Of a stretch of DNA of 25,731 nucleotides, positions 9,952 to 19,129 are shown piece by piece. The stretch's first letter is position 1. Every line of letters begins with the position of its first letter. The position numbers and the translations under genes are program-made. The DNA comes from Euprymna scolopes (taxonomy: Eukaryota; Mollusca; Cephalopoda; Sepiida; Sepiolidae), in the NCBI GenBank assembly GCA_024364805.1, contig CM044509.1, forward strand, positions 64,308,305 to 64,334,035, read 5' to 3'. The notes under the pieces were generated by a model. That model was not told the origin of the DNA, made no database searches, and saw nothing but the letters and a program-made list of their open reading frames with translations.

Positions 9952-11358
9952 TATCCCTGAAAATGTCCCAAATAGTAGCCCTTTACATTCAAATAGCATT
10001 GTGCCTTGTTTGGGGGGGGGGGTTTCTTTGGATTTGGCCATACCATAACAGTCTCCTGTTTTACACACATCTCCTTTTACTGTCCAGATTTAATGTTTTA
10101 TATATTATTTATCTCCATGCAATGCATGTCCTCATCCTTTACTGGCTAGGTTTCACTACTATGCGAGCATACACATGCCTGATAGACTCTTCCTTTGGTT
10201 GACACTAGTGATGCTCTGCTGGCAGAGATTCCCTAAACTTCCTCCATCCACTCCGTCTTATAAGAAAACAGTTGATATGTCATGATTCACAACATTGAGA
10301 AGACATTCCCTACCAGATTTCAAAGTCTTCAGACTATGCTCAAGATGATATTTGTTCCTTGTTTATGATGCTATGTATGCATGCATATATTTATTAATCT
10401 ACTAAGCCAGTTATATATACTCAGCATTGCCAGGTTGAAACATATTGGCTTGGAGAAGGTTTAGTCACATACTATTTAATATACACTGAATATCCTTTCT
10501 TACGATTTTCCTGAAAGTGGACCATGTGTTGGATTTATGGAAGCATAAAACATCGATTTTCGTCTATAAAAATTAAACAGGAAATAACTCTCATAGCATA
10601 AGGGGAAATAACTCTCACTGCTTTAATAAATAAACACTTCCGTTTTTAAAGGCAACTGATATTGTAATAATAATTGAAAATAAATTTAATTAAATATAAA
10701 TTCCATTAAAAATAAATTGATCAAATTCACTTTAAATAAGATTTCTGAGTAGAACGGTTAAAACAATTCTATTACAACAACAATAACATAGGGCTAATTA
10801 AAATAGATTTTTTAAAGATATAATATGCAAATGAGGTTACTTATTGAATGTAGATTTCCTTTGAATAAATAGTATAAATCCTGCTGGAATGAAAACGTGT
10901 TCACCCTCGTCTTCATTATGAAAATTTATTTGTGAAACAGTGCACAATCAAATCATGAATAAACAAGCAAACACAGGAATATGACTTTATTATAATAGAT
11001 GGTTTCCCTAAGGCCTTTTCTCTCTATATACTTAAACAAAAAATATATTTTCGTTCTGGGATTGGGTTATTTTAATTGTTCTTATTAGCTATAATTTATA
11101 ATTAACTGAACAAGTCACTCATCTCTCTATTTCTCTATTAGATATCTATGTATTTCTCGCATCCCCCCTCTCATACTATGTTGATTCAACCTTGCTAATG
11201 TTTCTTAATGTCTCTCAGAGCATTTAGAGGAAGATTGATTTTTTTTTTTTTTTCAGCATAATCTAATTTACAAATGTCTCTGCACACACCACAACTGCAT
11301 ATGTAAATTAGATAGGAAAATAAGTTTCTTTACTTTCTATAATAAATGCTATTATGGC
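9952..11358. other. LINE D 3' flank and AT-rich DNA
   Basis: The first few hundred bases may be LINE D 3' UTR. A G11 run lies at about 10012-10022. I see no further identifiable feature. Confidence 0.45.
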
Positions 11359-11855
11359 ATGTATTCTTTAGAATTGTCTGATCTATTCAATGCTTCTTTT
11401 TTGATTCGTTGGTCTAGTGATCTTCATCAGGTCACTGTTTTAATACCTCATTGTTATACAGCTTCTAATTCCAGTAGCTTCTTTCCCAGAATCGCAAGTT
11501 TGTGGCACTCTCTTCCTACTGTTTTCTCTCTATTTTTAACATTTTTTTTTTTTAGGAGTCACCACTTATCAAGGCCAAGAAGCCACTCGAGGATAAGGGT
11601 TGAAGAGTGTCCATAGTCAAAAGGATAATATCACAGTAATCGTTAGAAGTGTAAATTTGGTAAATTGGATTATTTAATGGGAAAGGCTCATCAAGAACTT
11701 GTTTACATAGGACTTTGGTCTTTTTAAGACTAAGTTCATCAAGCATCTGCTCTCTTTGCTATAATCATCTTTCTTTCTTGTTAGCTCCTTACATGAAGTG
11801 GCTTTACGCCTTGTCTTGAGCTATCTCCATAAAAAATTCTTTTGTAATAAAGAAT
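11359..11855 (+). mobile_element. LINE family B, 3' end, split by a LINE A insertion
   Basis: The left part (11359-11541) encodes an ORF2 C-terminal signature, SSSFFPRIASLWHSLPT. The right part (11716-11855) resumes with FFKTKFIKHLL, the basic tail that normally follows that signature. Between them lies an oppositely oriented LINE A tail. TTTTTAA occurs at 11533-11539 and 11721-11727, a plausible short target-site duplication. Confidence 0.75.
11542..11715 (-). mobile_element. LINE family A, copy 3 (3' tail only)
   Basis: This matches the 3' ends of copies 1 and 2 in the blocks CACTCGAGGATAAGGGTT (plus strand) and GGCTCATCAAGAACTTGTTT. Its tail is T11542-T11553. It is about 170 bp, strongly 5'-truncated, and inserted in LINE B. 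Confidence 0.88.
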
Positions 11856-11972
11856 AATAGTCGTAATTACTATTAATGATCTACAGAGACTCGTGTAACT
11901 TTATTAAGCTATCATCTCAAAAAAATCAAATGGTTCTCTTTCCATTCATCATTTCCAATCCCCCTTTCTTGT

Positions 11973-12163
11973 TCATCAGTAGGACTGTGACAACAGCATA
12001 TTCTTTTCATTGTTTTGACTCTCGAGTGTGTATCCGTCGATATCTTATATGTTTTTATATAGAGTGATGTGGTTCTCGGTTGATTAACTGTGTCTAACTT
12101 TGTTGGAAATATACTTGAGTCAAAACAATAAGAATATTCTGTTGTGATAGCCCTATTCATCAG
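11973..12163. repeat. Inverted repeat, arms about 60 bp
   Basis: The left arm (11973-12034) and the reverse complement of the right arm (12105-12163) share CAACAG, ATATTC, ATTGTTTTGACTC and TATCC/TTTCC blocks. The loop is about 70 bp. I do not recognise the family. Confidence 0.75.
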
Positions 12164-12164
12164 T

Positions 12165-12248
12165 CTCTTTAACCCTTATCTTTCAGTAGCTGTTTCGCCT
12201 TGATAAATGGCGACTCGTTAGTAAAAAAAAAAAAAAAAAAAAAAAAAA
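12165..12248 (+). repeat. LINE A-like 3' tail with poly-A
   Basis: CTCTTTAACCCTTATC (12165-12180) is identical to the minus-strand sequence near the end of LINE A copy 2. CGCCTTGATAA follows (copy 2 has GGCCTTGATAA), then a poly-A run at 12222-12248. It could be another LINE A tail or a SINE that borrows it. Confidence 0.55.
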
Positions 12249-12249
12249 T

Positions 12250-12987
12250 GGAAGTGATGTTTGTATCTCCACACTGCACCCATACACACACACACACAAA
12301 GAAACATTTTGTTTAAATCTATTTGTAAATACCTTTTTTAAAACATCACAACTGAACGGAAATAACACTTACCAGTCCTCCTGACATTTACATCCGGGTC
12401 ATAATAATTATTTTAGTATCTCTTTATCTGATCATGCCTGTAATTAAGTGTATCACTTGTATTACTAACTTACCTGGCACAGCTTTAGTAGATCTTCGTA
12501 CTAGGCAGAGATATGTCCTCGACAATCCGTCTTATAGTGGCTTTATTGCTTTCTGGCTGAGATACTGTTTTATTTAGTCTTCAGAGGTCAACTTCTCCAG
12601 GTTTTACCTTCTCTCTAAGAAGAGGTTAGTTTATTGCTAATTGCTTGAAGTGTTCCTACCTGGGGAATGCCTGTGGGTCTGCTCAAGCATTTTTGGTAGA
12701 TCAGAGTGTGGTTATTCCTGTGCGCTAGCTTCTCAAAACGACATTTGACCTTGTGTCTAACCTCCTAGAGAAAAGGTAAATACAATACCTGTTTTTTTTT
12801 TTTTAATTATACAATTATGTATGAACATTATTTTTAGCACAACCGCAACATAATGTTAAAGAACAAAGTCTTTCCAGTTATACGATCAAGTTTCATCACA
12901 ATCTGTCAAAAAGTAGAAGTATTATAATAGTTCAATGAAAAATTAAAGCAGTTTTTAGCCATTTGGAAAGTAATTCCTTACAGTAGT
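12250..12987. other. Non-coding DNA, unassigned
   Basis: A less AT-rich part (about 12480-12775) shows no convincing exon in either strand. No homology recognised. Confidence 0.45.
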
Positions 12988-13125
12988 GATCTTTTTGCAT
13001 TTTTGATTAGGAGCAAAGAGTAGTATCTGTTCTAATACTGTATTTAATTTTTCTTTTTGGACCAATAAAATTTTTATTTTTGTCTCGATTCAGTGCCTAT
13101 TTGAGGGAGCTTGATTTTCCCCATA
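12988..13125 (+). pseudogene. U2 snRNA-derived sequence, copy 1
   Basis: The sequence follows U2 snRNA from its 5' end. It holds GATCTTTTTGC (U2 ATCGCTTCTCGGC), then TTTTTGATTAGGAGCAAAG (U2 TTTTGGCTAAGATCAAG) and TAGTATCTGTTCT (identical to U2, including the branch-site-pairing GTAGTA). Next come TTTAAT, GGACCAATA and GGGAGCTTGATTTTCCC (U2 GGAGCTTGCTCC). Many substitutions, including in stem I and the Sm region, argue against function. It is a pseudogene or a U2-derived retroposon. Confidence 0.75.
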
Positions 13126-13129
13126 TTAA

Positions 13130-14055
13130 TAACCCAGCATGTGTCTAACTATGACCTCGTTGGGAGACAAGTGAATAGGATTTGAGGTTTTTAATGTTAA
13201 ACATATTGTTGAAATGTTTCCGAGTTAACCTTGAGTCTCCATAAAAAAAAAAATAAAAAAAAAACTGCAGCTGCAGGCATTTTATTTTTTACTTTTATTT
13301 TTATTTTTCTAATCAAATTCTTTTGTAACAAGTTTGCTTAAACAGATATTGGGTATTAAAACTGACCATCCCATTTTAATATTGTTATGCAATCATTTTG
13401 TTTCTCTCCCCGCTCCCCATTTTATCTTTCTTTCTCTCTATTTATCCCTGTATTACTCTCCAGCTCTCTCTCTCAACCTATAAAATGTATAATTCATTTC
13501 AGAAATTATTTTATTTTTCACTGTTTAAAATATTTTAAAACAATCTCAACATTTACAAAATGTGATGTTATTGATTTACTGAAAAATCATTCTTAGAAAA
13601 GTCATTGAAAATTATCAGTTTCTTTTATTAAGAAAAAAAAACAATCAAGTATCAAATACTGAGTTGTATTTCAAATGCATACCAAGAACTAAACACAAAC
13701 TCTTGTGAATCTGTAAACCTTGTATAGCCTGGCTACTTTAATTTGTTTTTACCATATTCAACTGCTGCAGATCAGGCCATGTTTAAAAAAAAAAATGTAT
13801 TTTGGATTAATATTATTGAATACATATTTAATCATCATTTTAGTGAAGAATAAAGCAAAACAAGAAAAGATGGCCGATATTAGATTGCCATCTTAGGAGT
13901 CTTGATTGTAATCCAACTTGGCCTTAAATGTACGATTTGAACACTAACTTAACTGTCTAGTGGTGGACCCTTCAAGGGTGACCAGACTCTTACTGGTCAT
14001 TGGAAAATACTCCTCAGAACACACAATATATGTATAAACTTAAGTTTTTGTGGCA
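13130..14055. other. AT-rich non-coding DNA
   Basis: No named feature. Poly-A tracts lie near 13222-13263 and 13636. Confidence 0.45.
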
Positions 14056-14058
14056 ACG

Positions 14059-14159
14059 CTATTTACTTCGACTGGCTGTACGTCGCTTTAACATCGTGCT
14101 AAGTTCTCTTCTCACAACGGCATTGTCTGTGTCTTCATCGTCTGGGCGTCGGGGTAGAC
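14059..14159 (-). CDS. Candidate terminal exon of an unrecognised gene
   Basis: On the minus strand a frame with higher GC than its surroundings encodes RRPDDEDTDNAVVRRELS, then T-M-L-K-R-R-T-A-S-R-S-K, and stops at TAG (14059-14061). TTAATTTCAG lies directly upstream (plus 14160-14169) and would be a good acceptor. The frame stays open upstream of that for 11 further codons until a TGA. The charged, high-complexity composition looks like a protein C-terminus, unlike the chance frames nearby. No family is recognised, the upstream exon is not seen, and it would belong to a gene on the strand opposite to LST2. It may also be a fragment of a mobile element. Confidence 0.3.
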
Positions 14160-14275
14160 CTGAAATTAACTGCACCTTCAATTCAACAGGTAATCAACAA
14201 ATAAAGAAAAGCCAGTGGTCATTTTTCTTATAAACAAAAAAATAATTATTCACGGAAAGTTACTTAACAAAATTG

Positions 14276-14436
14276 CTCTGGGACTGGCGGCTTCAATCAG
14301 TAAAGTCAGGGTTTGTGTTTCTACAGTGTAGATTCAGTGGTTTAGAATAGGGTTAGACTTAAGTCAGGGATTTCTCTCTGATGGGCGTGAAAACCCCAGG
14401 TGATTGGCAGTGTGTGTCCTCGAGGCTATTTTTGCC
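14276..14436 (+). repeat. Probable tRNA-derived SINE, degraded
   Basis: A box A-like GGCTTCAATCAGTAAAG (about 14289-14305) and a box B-like GTGGTTTAGAATAGGG (14337-14352) are spaced as in tRNA-derived SINEs. A body containing GGGCGTGAAAACCCC and GTGTGTCCTCGAGGC follows. The end abuts the LINE A copy 2 tail. Confidence 0.5.
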
Positions 14437-14599
14437 TTTTTTTACACAGGCATCACCACATTATCAAGGCCAAGAGGCCACTCGAGGATAAGGGTTAAAG
14501 AGTGTACAGTAGAAATTAGACAATATAGTAATCATTAGTAATAGAAATTCAGTAAATTTGTTAACTTATATGGAACGGCTCATCAAGAACTTGTTTACG

Positions 14600-15880
14600 T
14601 TAGACTTGAAGACAACCATATTGTAGTCAGCCAGAAAGCAGGAAAACAGAAGACAATTCCACAGCGCGTGCAGTTCTAAGAAAGAAGCTTTGTTCATGGA
14701 ATCTACGTTTAGGTTTAGGCACAGATAAAGAGTGGGGGGAATTATTGATAGTGTTTTCAGCTAGACGAGTGTTTCTTGTGAAAGTTTGGCGAGGGGGGAC
14801 CATAGACTGAAGCTCAGTCAAACACTTTCCATGAAAATAACGATATAGCAGAGACAAACTCACAACATCTCTTTTGTGAGATAGAGGTTGCAGGGAAGAG
14901 AAAAGGACATCTCCAACAAGGCTACAAAGTCTATTTTGAACTCTATCAAGGCAGGGCAAGTCCTTTCTAGAAGCTCCTGCCCAGATGTGGCAACAGTATT
15001 CCATCCTTGGACGTACCTGGCTCTTAGATAGAGAATTGCATCAGCAGTGAGATATCTACTGGATTGATAGAAAGATCCCACCATTTTTCCAGCGGCCTTG
15101 GCAACAGATTTGATGTACGTGTTCCATTTAAGATCAGGAGTAACGGTCAAGCCCAGAAGCTTGTCAAAACTTGAGGCCTCCTGAAGACAAGAGCCATTCA
15201 TTTCAATTGATGCAAGATGTGGATCAGAATGTTGATGATGTAAAGAGAGAAGCTTGGTTTTAGATGCATTAAAAGCCACTCCTTTCTCCATTGTACCACG
15301 TGCTCAAGATAAGAGGAGAGAGAATTGGAGAGAACTTGGTCGTTTACTGTCTTAGATGTGCTACCATAAATGGTAGTGTCATCAGCATAAATGTCTACAA
15401 ATGATGTAAGGATGTGATTTGGAAGATCATTAATGTAGATCAGGAAAAGAGTTGGGCCCAGGATGGAGCCCTGAGGGAGTCCAGCATTAATACTGTGAGC
15501 TTCTGATTTTTGCCCCTCAACTATTACTCTTATGAACTTATCAGAAAGAAATGATTTAATAATTGAGAAGACATTTCCAGCTATACCATAGCTAGAGATC
15601 TTGTGAAGTAAACCTTTATGCCATACTCTATCAAAGGCCTTAGATATGTCCAGAGCAATTGCCCTAGAAAGGTTGCCTCCGTCGAGAGATTTGCTAATCC
15701 TATGAGATATAACTGTAAGTACATCTGCTGTAGATCTAGCAGAACGGAAACCATATTGAGTGTCACTAAGAAGGTTATTTTTGTTGAGATGGTTGATTAC
15801 TTCTGTATTTAACAGATTCCAGCAACTTACTCATGACGCACAGGAGACTTATTGGCCTGTACTGAGAGGGGAATGAGCGA
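14600..15880 (-). pseudogene. LINE A copy 2 reverse transcriptase and C-terminal region
   Basis: In order: Q-Y-R-P-I-S-L-L (about 15845-15868), DTQYGFRSARSTADVL in a neighbouring frame, AIALDISKAFDRVWHKGL (palm motif with catalytic D), NAGLPQGSILGPTLF, YADDTTIYG (YADD codons 15378-15389), and LLGLTVTPDLKWNTYIKSV (thumb side). Then come MEYCCHIWAGASRKD, LDRVQNRLCSLVGD, S-L-L-Y-R-Y-F-H-G-K-C and the C-terminal P-K-R-R-F-H-E-Q block. The usual V of G-V-P-Q-G-S is L. At least two frame changes occur, including one between R-A-R-Y-V-Q-G and M-E-Y-C-C-H. The product would be the target-primed reverse transcriptase; this copy is inactive. Confidence 0.9.
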
Positions 15881-15884
15881 TCAC

Positions 15885-16440
15885 CGGGTGGGTTCGTGAA
15901 CAATCTGAGTGGGGTCATAAAAATCATGACAGAACCTCCCCTCATCATCGGTCTTGTTTGAGTGGGTCAACCAATCCATGTTGTGAACATTGAAGTCTCC
16001 ACATACGTGAATGTTAGCTGAAGGATAAGCAGATAGGACTTGGTCAATTTTCTCAGATATGCTTTTAAAGATAGTAACTCCGCTGTTGTGGGGGCGATAG
16101 AGAGTAAATATAAATGTAGTAGTGTGAGCTAATGCAACCCGGAAGCACATATAGGGTGTTAGGATCTTCTCTGGAGATGTCCCTACCACATGGAAAGCCA
16201 TCTTTAATATAGGCACATATTCCATGCCCATAGCGATCTTGGGGGTCAGATTTAGAAGTTAAGTTAGAGTATCCTTTAATTGCAAACCCTTCTAGGGAAA
16301 TAGCCTGTCCAATGCCAGTTTCGCTTAAAAATAAAGGTCTGGTTTAGTCTCCTGTAATTGGGTTTCAACCTCTGGAAGGTTAGAACGTAGACCTCTGATG
16401 TTGGAGACATGGTAGTAGGGGTCTACGTTGGAAGTTGGAG
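15885..16440 (-). pseudogene. LINE A copy 2 endonuclease domain
   Basis: From the N-terminal side: SNIRGLRSNLPEVETQL (about 16360-16404), P-D-L-Y-F-L-S-E-T-G with the conserved E, YGHGICAYIKDGFPCGRD (about 16190-16230), then F-T-L-Y-R-P, HVCGDFNVHNMDW (GDFN codons 15989-16000), and D-P-T-Q-I-V-H-E-P-T-R. These are the ordered motifs of the exonuclease/endonuclease/phosphatase fold that nicks target DNA for LINE insertion. The H of the final S-D-H motif is lost in the internal deletion. One frame change lies in the first half. Confidence 0.87.
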
Positions 16441-16639
16441 AACCGGGTTTAATCGTGTATTTTTTTTTAAACTTATGATAAAATTTTGGAATATGTGGAC
16501 TAGGTCGTCAGATTTGCTTAGAGCAGGAAAGAGAGGGGAAACTAAGAGAGAAAAAGAAACGAAGAATATTTTTCTTTTGTAGAACATAAGGTAAAGCCGT
16601 AACAATTACCCACTAATATGACATCGAGAGGCCCCACCA

Positions 16640-17026
16640 GAAGCTACTGCATGGTCCAGAATCCATTCACCAAATGGCAATACAGCAGCCCCAGTACTTT
16701 GCACCTGCTGATAGGACAGCCTCCTTAGTGGTTAATCCAAGGTTTGGGTCCCTGACTATCAGGCGAATAACGTCAGCCCAGATAAAACGTTTACCTCCAG
16801 CACCCTTACTAGTAACATCGCTACAAGGATAAATATAGAAACAGAAAATTTCCGCCATCTCTGCCAACTGTTCGCACAAAATACTGCCAACCTAGAAAAC
16901 AACTTTTTCTTCTCCCTTTGTCAGAAAATCACTCATTAAAAAATGAGGACTGAGGGACAAATAAGGAGAAGCGAGTGTAATGGGAGCTGCCGATAACGCA
17001 TCCACAATGCGTTTTCTACTCTCCAT
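16640..17026 (-). pseudogene. Unrecognised ORF upstream of the LINE A endonuclease
   Basis: A frame starting at ATG (17024-17026) reads MESRKRIVDALSAAPITL. It continues after a stop with LAEMAEIFCFYIYPCSD, GGKRFIWADVIRLIVRD and GLTTKEAVLSAGAKYWG. Position and strand fit the 5' ORF or leader of LINE A copy 2, but I do not recognise it as a known ORF1 (no zinc knuckle or coiled coil). It could be an unrelated insertion. Confidence 0.4.
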
Positions 17027-17040
17027 TTAAAAAAAAAAAA

Positions 17041-17445
17041 AAATATTAAGTATTATACTTAATAAAAGTCCAACGGACGTGTTGAAGGGAAAGTATGGTG
17101 ATAGATTCCCCTCTCACAAACTAAAAATGAATACAATTACCTAATCTATTTTTGCAATCAACTTTGTAGATAAATAAACATTTATCGACGAGAAAAACGC
17201 ATTTAATAAAACAGAAATACATAAGTTAAATACTGAAATAAAATGTAGTTATTAATATTTGAATCTAAAGATAAAAAGTACGATTAATATAGAAGTCACT
17301 TATCTCGAAAAAACACTTCCGTCTCCAAAATGCAAACTGTAGAAAAGAATTTTAGTTTTAACAACATCAGCATTCAAAAGACTTTTTTTTTTTTTTAATT
17401 TTTTTTTTTTAATTAACCGTTAAAAGAAAAGCGTGATCTTATTCT
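17041..17445. other. AT-rich non-coding DNA
   Basis: No feature seen beyond T/A homopolymer runs (17382-17412). Confidence 0.5.
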
Positions 17446-17450
17446 GGACT

Positions 17451-17580
17451 TTAGCTAGTCATGTTTTAAGAAACTTGCGATATAAAAGAAAAGCGGGGGA
17501 GGGGGGGGGTCTTCCGAAAGTTAGTTGGTGACGTTATAAGTAATTGCGAGATAAAATGAAAGCAGGGTTAAAGGGTGGAG
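17451..17580. repeat. Degenerate 70-bp tandem duplication
   Basis: Unit 1 (from 17451) and unit 2 (from 17521) align across TTAGCTAGTCATGTTTTAAG and TTAGTTGGTGACGTTATAAG, then AATTGCGA/ACTTGCGA, ATAAAA and AAAGC with G-rich ends. A possible partial third unit, AAAAGAAAAGCG, lies at 17422-17433. Confidence 0.65.
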
Positions 17581-17589
17581 ACTGAAAGG

Positions 17590-18360
17590 ATAATATAATG
17601 GAGAATCAGGTGGGCTTAAACCTGCCTCCGATCCTCAGAATTTAATTTCACAATTTTCAGAAAATCAATCTCGGGTAGTTTTTGAAATTCTCAAGCTCTA
17701 AAAATAAATTGTCTTTTCTTCCCCAAATATGTATCACTGACTGCCACTCTTAACAGAAAGGTCCATTGCCTTCACTCTCCATTGGGTCTTTACCTTTCAC
17801 CATCACTCATGTGGGAGGGTCCCTCCTCTTCTTGCTTTATTTGTATAACCAAGGGTTTTTCCCAAATGCCATTTTGTATGAGTAAAAAAAATAAATAATT
17901 TGGTTATCTTTTGGGGGTGATCAAATTCCCGAACACTAACTAATAGACACTTAAATTTGTATCTACGATCTTGTTTTACCTTAACCAAAAAAACTCGTAT
18001 CTGGCCTATATTTCCGGTGACCTACCAATAAATTTTGACTACCACAGAATATGGTTAACTGCTTTTCTTAACGAAGGTGGCCTATCCAAATGGAACTTGA
18101 CAAATTGGCAAAAGGTGCCATTTCTGACAATTTTTCCTAGATATATTATATCCCAAAGATCAACGTTTTCAGCTAGTGTTTTTTTTATGGCCGTTTATGT
18201 CAACACAAATTATCAAAAAAAAAAAAAAACGTTTCTTCTTTATCAATATCCACAAATAAGTGTGTGCATGTATTAAATCAATATAAAAACCTTTCTTAAC
18301 AATACTCTTTCTTTCCTTCATCATTATCATTATATCTAATGATAATGTCACAATAATCGC
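17590..18360. other. Non-coding DNA, unassigned
   Basis: A plus-strand open stretch around 17971-18200 is of normal complexity but has no recognised motif or splice context. Confidence 0.4.
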
Positions 18361-18439
18361 TCAAAAATCGAAAATAAAATACTGGTAGAACAACCAGCAT
18401 TTTGTTTAATTTTCAATTTTTAGGCGACTTAAGCACAGC

Positions 18440-18690
18440 CGACCATCTAATATAAGCCATTTTTATTTCTTGTTCTAACTTAAAACTAGACACTACTTGT
18501 ATTTTAAAGTAAATAAACGCTTTAAAATAGGTTTTATTTGTGCTTTAACTTGTCCAAAGGGGTAGAAGAGTAACTTAACTTGCCTTTGGTAATCTTCATA
18601 ATGTTCATATTTGTTTTTTGACCACTCTTTCATTCTGTTTATGACTGAAAAATGCTCCAATTTTTTTTTTCGCATAAATTATTTAAATTA
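18440..18690 (-). repeat. Unclassified repeat R, single copy
   Basis: This matches the right arm of the 20180-20765 foldback in the same orientation: TTCTTGTTCT, ACACT, ATAAACGCTTTAAA (arm: ATAAGCGTTTTAAA), GGTAGAAGAGTA, CTTGCCTTTG, and TTTTTTGACCACT followed by TTTC. Both copies have a minus-strand frame with W-S-K and L-K-R-L-F at similar spacing, too weak to call a protein family. Confidence 0.7.
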
Positions 18691-18759
18691 TGGTTAAATC
18701 CAAATTATTTAGCATGAAATCTGTTCCAGCATTCTCAGACAATTTATTTTTTGTATCAA

Positions 18760-18794
<35 letters not shown>

Positions 18795-18828
18795 GTCATA
18801 GCAAATTTCATCCGATGCTAAAATAATC

Positions 18829-18905
18829 ACCGTATATACTTGTGTATAAGTAGAATTTCTGGGAGACGATTTTAAGGTTAATTTTTGGAGAAGACTTATA
18901 CATAT
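18829..18905. repeat. Short inverted repeat, possible MITE relic
   Basis: ACCGTATATACTTGTGTATAAG (18829-18850) is partly mirrored by GACTTATACATATG about 40 bp on. It could be a terminal repeat pair of a small DNA transposon. Confidence 0.35.
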
Positions 18906-19099
18906 GTTTTTGGAAATGTTGTTAAAGAGCGGCTCGGCACTGGGTCATAACATAGAAAACGCCATTTCGTTTGTGCACTCTGTATATTATCGGCAATGGG
19001 GAGATATCTCATTTTAAACTCAGTAATATAATAGATGTTGTTTACTTTTTAAGTTGAAAAATGTGCAATCAAATAACAAGTAAAATGGTCTCGCTGCAT

Positions 19100-19128
19100 C
19101 CCGGGCAATGCTGGGTAGGAACAGCTAG
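19100..19128 (+). mobile_element. Helitron-like 3' terminus
   Basis: CCCGGGCAATGCTGGG (19100-19115) forms a 5-bp hairpin. Nine bases later comes CTAG (19125-19128), followed by T. Helitrons end in a short hairpin, about 10 nt, CTRR, and insert before T. No 5' TC end was assigned. Confidence 0.5.
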
Positions 19129-19129
19129 T

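Larger units (their letters stand above)
14437..17026 (-). mobile_element. LINE family A, copy 2 (longest copy)
   Basis: In minus-strand order: an unrecognised 5' open region (17026 to about 16640), an endonuclease domain (about 16440-15885), a junction near 15882, the reverse transcriptase (15880 to about 14600), a 3' UTR, and a poly-A tail (T14437-T14443). The endonuclease C-terminus is joined directly to the middle of the RT, so the RT N-terminal part is deleted. Frames are broken by several indels. Copies 1 and 3 share its 3' part. The RT and apurinic-like endonuclease pairing places it in the Jockey/CR1-type non-LTR retrotransposons; the clade needs a tree. Confidence 0.9.

Noticed and set aside
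12480-12775. Less AT-rich stretch with a GTAAGT-like donor on the minus strand
   Set aside because: No frame on either strand stays open across it and no protein family was recognised.
13387-13596. 69-codon serine/leucine-rich open frame
   Set aside because: It is encoded by a CT-rich stretch, with no domain, start context or splice support.
15618-15812. Plus-strand open frame inside LINE A
   Set aside because: It is the antisense shadow of the reverse transcriptase palm region.
17971-18276. 101-codon plus-strand open frame as a gene
   Set aside because: No recognised domain, no splice sites or promoter, and its C-terminal third is encoded by a poly-A tract.
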